The notes under the pieces are model-generated. The model made no database searches, was not told where the DNA came from, and saw only the letters and a list, made by a program, of their open reading frames with translations. Of a DNA stretch of 64,000 nt, positions 61,301-64,000 are shown in pieces. Each line of letters begins with the position of its first letter. Position 1 is the first letter of the stretch. The position numbers were made by a program, and so were the translations under genes. The DNA comes from Gordionus sp. m RMFG-2023 (Eukaryota; Nematomorpha; Gordioida; Chordodea; Parachordodidae), in NCBI RefSeq assembly GCF_954871325.1, contig NC_088777.1:31969366-32033365 (forward strand), given 5' to 3'.

Positions 61301-62598
61301 TATCAATAAAATATAATTTAGTAGTCTGTGACATCCAGTGAGTTTAGATTTTCATGCATTCGTTTCTCTTATTTTTACAATTCTTATATTCATTTATTAC
61401 TTACCAGGTTTGGTGAATAAATATTAAATTACATTACCTAAATAATAAGCTATCAACTGGTGAACATTTTGCAATTGATATTTTAAAAAATCAATAATAA
61501 AAAGGTGCTATTCTCTATTTTTCCAATAACAATTTGTGAATAGCAATCTATTCACAACAAATCTTTGCAATTTAATAGCTAATGACGAGTTATTTAATAC
61601 ATATTTCCTTTATATTTTGACTCGTTTAATTGTCCATTAAGACCCAAATCAACATTCGCCAATTGCCATTGAAAGTGGGGGGGGGGGGAAGAGGGGGGGT
61701 ATAATTATTTTAATATTATATTGTGAATAACGACCCAATTAGGTTTTCAAATAAATGAGACCATGCAGCTGGGCTCATCGTGAAGAACCTGTCTTAAGAT
61801 CCCTTATTAATTAAGTTTGATATAACAAATGTTTTCACTAAGTTAGACGGTCACATATAAAATAATGGCTTTTTAGAAAAATATCCTGAATATAAAAATT
61901 ATATATAATTAAGCAGCTCTCAAAGGCGTTTTAAGATTATATGAGCACAAGAACAGAGACTAAATTGTCGAAAGTCATTAGCATTTTAATGTTATATTGT
62001 TATAAATGCCCTTTCTGTATGCTATAGCATTAAAGCCACCCCACTCCATCTTTCTTTTTCTATAATTCTTATTTATAATTTCTTTTAAATATTTTATACT
62101 TTGATGTCATCCTAGTTGGGGTAGAGTTGAAGTGCTTCAATATTTGTAATCTATGTTTATCGGCTATGAAAGGAAATATTTTAGCGAAAAGAGCCAACGA
62201 TGAATCCAATAGGATACAGGGAAACGGAGGATTTAATCGTAAGGAAGGATACGTCAGAGAACCCGTTAATGATACCTTAGATTGGTTTATTAATATAGAG
62301 CACTTTATAATTTTAATTTAATCATAGTGTGTTTTTTAAGTTATTATTAACGCAAACTCAGGTTAGAATGACATAAATAGTATCGATAAAAGTTTTTTGA
62401 ACGAGAGAGAAAATTTATTAACATGTTTTTCCCATAAAACCATAAATTTTAAAAAAAACTAAAATTAATTATTTACCTAATATTATTTCAAATTTTATCA
62501 TTAATTGCATTTACTTTATCTGTGTTGGAATTCGATATCAATGGAGAAGAATCGATGTTATACAAATGGTAATTTGCTACAATTATTTCAGAATCTAG
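21960..62598 (-). CDS. HEATR5: HEATR5/Laa1 (p200)-like HEAT-repeat protein, C-terminal ~1,500 codons, 23 exons seen
   Basis: HEATR5/Laa1 proteins are about 2,000-residue HEAT-repeat scaffolds that work with the AP-1 adaptor and clathrin at the trans-Golgi and endosomes. Exons, in transcript order: 62515-62598, 62100-62302, 60882-61040, 57031-57208, 56326-56479, 55977-56172, 55734-55906, 55165-55330, 54157-54315, 53021-53281, 51292-51372, 50661-50753, 49860-50308, 48185-48352, 39787-39982, 38719-39012, 38328-38493, 35555-35679, 34392-34556, 33041-33325, 32614-32795, 28264-28510, 21960-22333. All have GT/AG edges. From 56479 to the stop, 19 exons keep phase with no stop or frameshift. Family landmarks come in the expected order: KHRLQ, CLQQLYMF, LVLHLSEL, LLEQYQA, QVCSLW, QAWAE, LILGISLEALC, and the terminus SIKLKTNF. 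The 5' half lies past the right edge. TEs fill the introns but spare the exons. Junctions among the first four exons are the least certain. Confidence 0.87.
22754..23675 (+). mobile_element. hAT element (CAGGGATGTGAACCC family, copy A) with 8-bp TSD, 922 bp
   Basis: Terminal repeats CAGGGATGTGAACCC and GGGTTCACATCCCTG are perfect, flanked by TTAAATAT on both sides (22746-22753 and 23676-23683). The plus strand keeps the transposase C-terminal region: IEKFSEVKSINKD, AVPATQ, then VSVEGGFSYLNYILSNLRGN. The last two parts are separated by a 42-nt GTACAA...TTTTAG segment whose removal restores phase. The N-terminal transposase is deleted. It sits in the last HEATR5 intron, antisense to the gene. 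Confidence 0.9.
23845..26534 (-). mobile_element. hAT element with 8-bp TSD, 2.69 kb, transposase in pieces
   Basis: Ends are CAGGGTTGGGCA and (reverse) CAGGATTGGGCA, flanked by TGCTCAAG at 23837-23844 and 26535-26542. The minus strand carries transposase fragments in order: RCLCHTISLIATTDVERA and TPCCTRWNSLYDSLHSLLKF (25766-25311), ISHPYFKNRW (25200-25090), then YNTILPSSAPVERLFSFANM (24372-24061), the dimerisation block. Another element (24466-25048) is inserted between the last two. Subterminal AAGATAC/GTATCTT words repeat heavily at both ends. Defective as read. Confidence 0.9.
24466..25048. mobile_element. Nested non-autonomous element, 583 bp, inside the hAT transposase
   Basis: Terminal repeats CAGCGTCTACATGA and (reverse) CAGCGTCTACATGACAGG, flanked by TCTTCAAT and TCATCAAT (24458-24465, 25049-25056), an 8-bp duplication with one mismatch. 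It contains GGGGGTAGG-type GC-rich stretches and a GCCGCCGAAGGCGGC palindrome. No ORF. A related end lies at 11760-11825. It splits the host hAT transposase. Confidence 0.85.
26571..27731 (-). mobile_element. hAT deletion derivative, 1.16 kb, keeps both transposase ends
   Basis: Ends GAGTTGTT and (reverse) AGAGTTGTT with (T/G)CTAAAAA flanks (26563-26570 and 27732-27739). Subterminal GGAGCTAGCTCCCGCTCC-type palindromes are repeated at both ends. The minus strand retains the BED-like N-terminus (27338-27087, AQCLLCLSKSISFS) and the C-terminal SSAPVERLFSIAKQVIGEKR (26982-26794). The middle is deleted. It begins only 28 bp after the TSD of the previous hAT element. Confidence 0.85.
28264..28510 (-). 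CDS. HEATR5: HEATR5 exon 22
   Basis: ATTCAG acceptor. Encodes NQYLIIFRGLIV...HNFVRCILPQVLKHF...LSLDVMLTCLDLSDRNE, then GTGAGA. It joins in phase to NQAYIHLL of the last exon, as in the family EEQNRAQLV. Confidence 0.88.
29016..32492. mobile_element. Outer element (CTAAAGTCCTACACTAAG / TAGAGCCCTACATCGGG ends) split by a hAT
   Basis: The left end CTAAAGTCCTACACTAAGTCG and the reverse of the right end (TTAGAGCCCTACATCGGGTC) are similar. GAATTCGGAC and CGGATAGGAC subterminal words match on the two sides. The interior is almost entirely the hAT at about 29117-32262. Flanks resemble ATTTAA, so the duplication is only suggestive. Together they fill most of the 4.1-kb HEATR5 intron. Confidence 0.45.
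29117..32262 (+). mobile_element. Degraded near-full-length hAT transposon (GTTACT/AGTAACG ends)
   Basis: Both ends are rich in CGTTAC, GTAACG and GGAACGC words in inverted orientation. Between them the plus strand shows hAT transposase in the normal order: VDLLCTPKIVLTTVDSWSTY (30600-30690), WLDPDTLERVSACLACKR, KVTKCITDNARN, SAHTLNLIVSVDIEK (31050-31100), and TLPSSAPFECVSSTAKAV (31855-31915). Many stops and frame changes show it is dead. Edges are approximate because the terminal duplication is not clear. Confidence 0.75.
32614..32795 (-). CDS. HEATR5: HEATR5 exon 21
   Basis: AACAG acceptor. Encodes FGPDTALEFLFEASKFYSIA and SVFSKYMDILGKLM, then ATG|GTATAA. Sequence similarity to the family is modest; position and phase are the main support. 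Confidence 0.75.
33041..33325 (-). CDS. HEATR5: HEATR5 exon 20
   Basis: Encodes NLMSPFLPICLSHLYALYK and FVFEALFKNVLKDSQ, aligning with SISILPTILYLTIGVLRE and the following helices. The exact donor (GTTATA or GTCAGA) is uncertain; both are phase 1. Confidence 0.85.
33500..33721. mobile_element. MITE with TAGTGTTGTTAAA ends, ~220 bp
   Basis: Left TGTTGTTAAATGGCTCTTGAGT, right (reverse) TAGTGTTGTTAAATGACTCG. Inside, AGGTTTGGACATCTATTAGC and CTCGAGGCTTAG are shared with the copies near 36610 and 52390. The same TAGTGTTGTTAAA tip occurs on the right end of the large MULE, so it may be a derivative mobilised by that family. Located in the HEATR5 intron before exon 20. Confidence 0.75.
34392..34556 (-). 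CDS. HEATR5: HEATR5 exon 19
   Basis: Encodes GCRLTIQLLKDSW and MDVLGLLALSPVTQK, aligning with LVFATLELCVCILVRQ and LAILAELPAVCSPEG. The GTTGAT donor is weak but in phase. Confidence 0.85.
34557..35554. other. HEATR5: HEATR5 intron, no element resolved
   Basis: Between exons 18 and 19. It has a short region with CGAACCATGC and GATTCGAATAC words near 34990-35060 and a hAT-like TAGAGCCCTGA end near 35392, but no complete element could be drawn. Confidence 0.35.
35555..35679 (-). CDS. HEATR5: HEATR5 exon 18
   Basis: Encodes SLDTDILALVGRILGLIFRE and a polar tail, matching the QLASLEVVRQIICAAQEH helix. Phase 2 in, phase 1 out, both satisfied. Confidence 0.85.
36361..37099 (-). mobile_element. Composite hAT derivative carrying an internal MITE (copy 1)
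   Basis: The right end (reverse) is TAGGGCTGTGCCAATATTAAATATCGG. Subterminal CCGATCCGATATTT words are repeated at both ends. On the minus strand it matches the 52091-52819 element throughout, including an internal MITE at about 36610-36800 (TAGATGTCCAAACCTTTCTG) inserted at the same place. The left end is degenerate and no target duplication was found. Located in the HEATR5 intron between exons 17 and 18. Confidence 0.65.
38328..38493 (-). CDS. HEATR5: HEATR5 exon 17
   Basis: Encodes ISLEALCNSCLDLSIHDIIM, then CLDTLIILFG and the start of QILHK, matching ISVEFLCS...ITACLHALQALLD...LLNVLHR. The previous exon's LILG joins directly to ISLEALC. Confidence 0.93.
38719..39012 (-). CDS. HEATR5: HEATR5 exon 16
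   Basis: Encodes FYTRELCNTSSLYYQNAWPT, then a Ser/Asp-rich loop, and ends LLHLILG. It matches FYTAETIENARPHYYNSWALI and FHLILG. Acceptor TATATAG, donor GTAAAA. Confidence 0.92.
39320..39400 (-). repeat. tRNA-like B-box sequence, probable SINE or tRNA fossil
   Basis: The minus strand reads GGTTCGAATCCATGTCAG with a weak A-box-like segment upstream. The T stem does not pair, so it is not called as a tRNA. It shares CAGGTTCGAATCCATGT with the tRNA-like sequence at 5237-5312. Confidence 0.3.
39787..39982 (-). CDS. HEATR5: HEATR5 exon 15
   Basis: Encodes IFIVENEKHDF, then HQDLDYLKLYWTMALKDYTL and LNLSK, matching [23 protein letters not shown]. The donor AAAG|GTTATT keeps phase with the next exon. 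Confidence 0.9.
41350..43290 (+). repeat. Left-arm tandem array of ~105-bp units, each with a TGACAATTGTCA palindrome
   Basis: About twelve units share GTAAAAATATATATTGTAAA, ATGTTAAATTAAAATTTCAG, GAAGATGTACCATAG and GTGACAATTGTCATAATCG. TGACAATTGTCA is a perfect 12-bp palindrome and the best-conserved part. The outermost units are more diverged, and a hAT interrupts the array at 42218-42696. Confidence 0.85.
42218..42696. mobile_element. hAT deletion derivative in the MULE arm, 479 bp, perfect 8-bp TSD
   Basis: Flanked by AGTGACAA at 42210-42217 and 42697-42704. The right end (reverse) is AGAGATTTGCAAAGTTAGGCC, a classic hAT terminal motif; the left end GTGATCTGCATCGGGCC is related. The interior is full of GGCCCGGCCCGAA words with AT-rich spacers and has no ORF. 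The target site is the conserved GTGACAATTGTCA motif of the array. Confidence 0.85.
43480..44135 (+). pseudogene. hAT transposase C-terminal remnant inside the MULE
   Basis: At about 43985-44130 the plus strand encodes SFTQVNCERTFNKL, LRNNIDEEKLGSFLML and ELLVEIELKDI, the hAT dimerisation block of a zinc-finger-MYM-like family. Upstream pieces (43650-43850) contain ACEFKDLIAELFE-like text with frame breaks. No terminal repeats were recognised. Either a nested dead hAT or sequence captured by the MULE. Confidence 0.6.
44640..45486 (+). pseudogene. MULE transposase, frame-broken
   Basis: Transposase of the surrounding Mutator-like element, expected to cut at the long inverted termini. Visible blocks: SPKNFLQLY, DPLYIYMDFEKFAMSEVK (catalytic Asp context), IIIRG...YHLCQSTHRKLQKLGLESQY (Cys/His region), then RFPPETWKVNESTLSDEEPT and NNQCEGWDHHFSYLVGNKRP, the diagnostic C-terminal block. 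Between VIG and DHIIIRG lies a ~50-nt GTATGA...AATTAG segment that reads as an intron. A one-base loss before YHLCQ and a frame change near 45230 break the ORF. A C10 run (44735-44744) sits inside the coding region. Inactive as read. Confidence 0.8.
46570..47465 (-). repeat. Right-arm tandem array, inverted relative to the left arm
   Basis: About eight units of the same ~105-bp repeat in reverse, centred on (A/G)CAATTGTCAC with CGATTATGACAATTGTCACT. It is shorter than the left array; the units nearest the outer arm are diverged (GATATTTGTCA). Confidence 0.85.
48185..48352 (-). CDS. HEATR5: HEATR5 exon 14
   Basis: Encodes VCSLWVSAGI...IKKIRTLLLDSF...IIQAWAE, matching VCSAWIASG and LKAWAEVYI. 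The 8.2-kb intron after it contains the MULE, starting about 100 bases past the donor. Confidence 0.93.
48353..49859. other. HEATR5: HEATR5 intron with a tRNA-like relic and a G11 tract
   Basis: GGGTAG followed by G11 lies at 48447-48457. At about 49025-49095 GTGTGGCTCAGACTAGAG resembles a tRNA A box and GTTAAAATCC a weak B box, likely a SINE relic. A plus ORF (48475-48687) has no recognisable motif. Confidence 0.35.
49860..50308 (-). CDS. HEATR5: HEATR5 exon 13
   Basis: Encodes GLEILAILINVFQYSPDPDY and LLEQYQAQMSACLRQVF, matching the family helix that ends in ILEQYQANVGAALRPAF. Two polar insertions rich in Asn, Asp, Gly and Ser (for example GGDDDDLESKG) make it longer than the usual exon. 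It ends AKASQ before the QVCSLW junction. Confidence 0.93.
50661..50753 (-). CDS. HEATR5: HEATR5 exon 12
   Basis: Encodes DNYLVLHLSELVRLSFVCVT, matching DFLVLHLADLIRMAFMAAT, the clearest family signature in the window. CTCCAG acceptor, GTATAT donor. Confidence 0.95.
51292..51372 (-). CDS. HEATR5: HEATR5 exon 11
   Basis: Short exon encoding DLDLALARKLVKKEP, matching family HFDIALAQEMKKR. Acceptor ATCAG, donor GTGAAA. Confidence 0.85.
52091..52819 (+). mobile_element. Composite hAT derivative carrying an internal MITE (copy 2), 729 bp
   Basis: Ends CAGGGCTTTGCCGATATTAA and (reverse) TAGGGCCGTGCTTATCC, flanked by CTAATTAA and CTAATTAT (8-bp duplication, one mismatch). Inside, the MITE with TTGTTGTTAAACGGTTAGCC ends lies at about 52391-52600. 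The arrangement is the same as in 36361-37099. It lies in the HEATR5 intron between exons 10 and 11. No coding capacity. Confidence 0.8.
53021..53281 (-). CDS. HEATR5: HEATR5 exon 10
   Basis: A Ser/Asn-rich loop (SASINDENEENHFSSS) leads to WEINVKLFCAERLLALV, matching the TRVFAAECVCRI block. The loop is variable in the family too. Confidence 0.85.
54157..54315 (-). CDS. HEATR5: HEATR5 exon 9
   Basis: Encodes FLIRTLNRERED and YLSHWISLFGTVLTS, matching family LFKLLDRE and the TTWLKLCKDVLA helix. Confidence 0.88.
55165..55330 (-). CDS. HEATR5: HEATR5 exon 8
   Basis: Encodes YPPLRKASISFLKQLIQKEP, matching the family [20 protein letters not shown] helix. Donor GTAAAA, phase 1. Confidence 0.9.
55734..55906 (-). 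CDS. HEATR5: HEATR5 exon 7
   Basis: CCCCAG acceptor. Encodes INIRSLFF and DAILCLQQLYMFVPTQHF, matching family TIRSSCL and ISCLQQLHMFAPRHV. Confidence 0.93.
55977..56172 (-). CDS. HEATR5: HEATR5 exon 6
   Basis: Begins LWSLTALYLVLD (family WSLHSLALIVD) and ends CKCISALINGVGPELKG, matching the very conserved GPELQG site. Donor GTAAAC. Confidence 0.92.
56326..56479 (-). CDS. HEATR5: HEATR5 exon 5
   Basis: Encodes SSYALALGMVYKYVD and SSEVQ, aligning with family HSLALGCLHRYVGG and SPEVQ. It ends CAG|GTATAA in phase 0. Confidence 0.9.
57031..57208 (-). CDS. HEATR5: HEATR5 exon 4
   Basis: Encodes SELKSAILEFVTNAF, then LRILSTHLLAKLVSIE and NCLEK. The GTATGT donor is strong and joins in phase to LKNVTDPF of the next exon. 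The acceptor may be CTCCAG at 57209 or an AG nine bases further in. Confidence 0.75.
57590..59675 (+). mobile_element. 5'-truncated, frame-broken non-LTR retrotransposon (LINE) with poly(A) tail
   Basis: The plus strand, antisense to HEATR5, carries a LINE reverse transcriptase in pieces: PILFGARLIALKK, GGIRPIAVGRSSDKI, then after a frameshift QLGFGVPGGAEISAHLARI, EGIQLGQPLGPALF (58052-58462), WYLNDGIV and LGSPIGNEKAIE. The catalytic YxDD is YLND, so even without frameshifts this copy should be dead. A C-terminal CGQPIETKAYHPLHC-like zinc motif is at 59115-59165. It ends in an A-rich tail near 59665-59675. No target duplication was resolved. Base composition is noticeably richer in GC than its surroundings, suggesting a recent arrival. 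Confidence 0.85.
59676..60881. other. HEATR5: HEATR5 intron remainder, no element seen
   Basis: AT-rich. On the minus strand near 60190-60080 a short stretch (SHFRLRIDSRFDHVLDIL) looks exon-like, but no donor keeps phase. It is left out of the gene model. Confidence 0.35.
60882..61040 (-). CDS. HEATR5: HEATR5 exon 3
   Basis: TTATAG acceptor; encodes NSLTLNQSEPIVITLINISV followed by ALLLAF, fitting the helix after KHRLQ in the family. The donor is uncertain: GTACCTT at 60881 or GTATTA near 60920. Confidence 0.6.
61041..62099. other. HEATR5: HEATR5 intron with a G12 tract
   Basis: Contains G12 at 61677-61688 followed by AAGA and a further G7. A minus ORF at 61092-61334 has no motif and overlaps no known exon. 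Confidence 0.35.
62100..62302 (-). CDS. HEATR5: HEATR5 exon 2
   Basis: Encodes LLDSSLALFAKIFPFI followed by ADKHRLQILKHF, matching the family block (VIDASVALFG...YKHRLQMLDHF). The GTATAA donor is clear. The start could be 62302 or 62275, depending on which AG is used. Confidence 0.75.
62515..62598 (-). CDS. HEATR5: HEATR5 exon 1 of those seen (tentative)
   Basis: TTGCAG acceptor and GTAAAT donor; encodes LDSEIIVANYHLYNID. It is phase 0 at both ends and compatible with the next exon. Similarity to the family ELVAEF region is weak, so this is the least certain exon. Confidence 0.45.
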
Positions 62599-62649
62599 CT
62601 GCAATTTTTATAATAACATAACAAATAAATTTTTAAATTGTGTGTTTAA

Positions 62650-63340
62650 TCTAGTGATATTAAAGGTTACTTTTGAAACTTAACTAGTAAGAGTTACTAA
62701 TTACATTCATAAAAAGATAACTAGTTACAGTTAATAGTTACATATTTTAAGATGTAACTAGTTATCGTTATATATGAAAAGTAACTAGTTACATTATAAG
62801 TTACTTTATAAATCATTTATATAACGCATCATTTTTTTTATATAATTTAAAAAAATTTACGATTTACAAATCTTATTCAATGGTATTTTGAAAGAAAATT
62901 TACAATTTATTTATATAAAAATATTATTACACTGAAAAAAAATCCAAAGAATAAGAATAAAATTACATCTAAATAAAATATCAGAATATCTGGAGCCAAC
63001 TATAAAGGATAGAAAAACTACTGATATTATTAGTCCTAAAGTAATTATACCAATGGATAGTGGTTTAAAATTAAATGCCTAGTTAGATGAAAGAATTGGC
63101 TCTTTAGGAAAGGGTACCTTCTGAGAGCCATTAAAATATATATTTATCTATAAATTTAGCAATGATTGTATCTCCAATCGATGTCAGTGGGTTTGGAAAT
63201 TAAGAGTAATTCAAATAAATATCTTTTCAAAAGTGAAGTATCTCGTTTGTATCATACTTTAATGGAGCAAACAGAGCATCCAAATACCACAGTTGAATTA
63301 TCACCTACAAATTCAACATAGTTACCTGCAAATCAACCTC
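62650..63340 (+). mobile_element. Degraded hAT-like fragment
   Basis: The start is rich in GTTACT, TAACTAGTTAC and GTAACTAG words, like hAT subterminal repeats. At about 62985-63120 the plus strand encodes ISEYLEPTIKDRKTTDIISP and ERIGSLGKGTF, which looks like hAT transposase text, with stops. The right end is not defined. Confidence 0.45.
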
Positions 63341-63665
63341 ATTAGATTTATTTAATAAAATTATAACATAAATTTGATAATTGATTTGTTTTTTTTTGTA
63401 AATCTATTTTTATATATAATAAAGTTATTATTCCATATTCTAGTGTCCATTTTTGAAAAATATATATAAATAACTTTATTTAGCATTTATTAGAAATATT
63501 TAATCAAATTATATCATAAATTTAAAATTTGATTTGCATTATTTGTGAATCTATTTTTATATAATAAAGATATCTTATTCTACTTCTAGTGTCCTGAGAA
63601 ATGTAAAATATATATAAATAAGCAAACTATTCAAAATTTATTTAGTATTTTTATTAAAATATATA
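63336..63665 (+). repeat. Tandem duplication, ~165-bp unit
   Basis: AATCTATTTTTATAT, TTCTAGTGTCC and AAATATATATAAATAA occur in the same order at about 63340-63500 and 63505-63660. Noncoding; the last 330 bases of the window show nothing more. Confidence 0.6.
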
Positions 63666-64000
63666 GATTATTATTATATATATATTAAGGTAGGATAAAC
63701 AAATAAATATATATATGTATATTTACAGATGTGTGTACATTTTTAAAAAAAAGAATACATATACAATCATTTATGAATTTGAAAAAATTCATAAATGATA
63801 AAATTTCTGATATATTTCTTGCTTCATTGGATGATGCATTGCTTTCCCTCATAACAGACATTCGGTGTTTGTAACAGAAATGTTGAACCAGTATTTTTTG
63901 GGTATTTTATATGCATATGTTTTCTATCCAAGGCCCCAAAACAATTTGAAAACCCTGATTGAATCATAAACTCTTAGGAAATCCAAATAAACAAAATATA

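Overview
The window is eukaryotic, very AT-rich nuclear DNA packed with transposable elements (TEs). There is no operon structure, no bacterial-style gene density and no convincing tRNA or rRNA gene. The mix of HEATR5, several animal-type hAT families, a MULE, a gypsy integrase with an OTU domain and a non-LTR retrotransposon suggests an invertebrate-like metazoan, probably a fast-evolving, AT-rich one. I cannot name the species.

The main host gene is on the minus strand and fills about two thirds of the window. It encodes the C-terminal part, roughly 1,500 codons, of a HEATR5/Laa1/p200-type HEAT-repeat protein, the AP-1/clathrin accessory factor. I assembled 23 exons from about 62.6 kb down to a stop codon at 21,960. 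Reading phase is continuous through the last 19 junctions and the exon order matches the family from start to finish. The N-terminal half lies beyond the right edge. Its introns hold most of the TEs: a 7.4-kb Mutator-like element with very long inverted termini (40.7-48.1 kb), three back-to-back hAT elements (22.75-27.73 kb) with a fourth nested inside one of them, a nested pair at 29.0-32.5 kb, two copies of a composite hAT derivative with an internal MITE (36.4-37.1 and 52.1-52.8 kb), and an antisense LINE (57.6-59.7 kb).

The left part (1-21.9 kb) is intergenic and TE-rich. It holds a hAT copy (0.15-1.35 kb), a Harbinger-type MITE (1.59-1.84 kb), one possible secreted glycoprotein gene (2.8-3.8 kb), a decayed gypsy integrase followed by an OTU-domain coding region (6.4-9.1 kb), a tRNA-derived SINE (9.75-10.4 kb), a Gag-like zinc-knuckle fragment (10.6-11.7 kb), a 2.4-kb element made of inverted arrays of ~145-bp repeats (13.0-15.4 kb), and further palindromic and hAT-derived elements.

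Two themes recur. First, several TE coding regions (hAT, MULE, gypsy, OTU) are cut by tiny GT...AG segments of about 33-50 nt that look like real spliceosomal introns. Second, two large elements share one architecture: long inverted arms built from ~100-145-bp tandem units. All functional claims rest on recalled family motifs, because no database search was possible.
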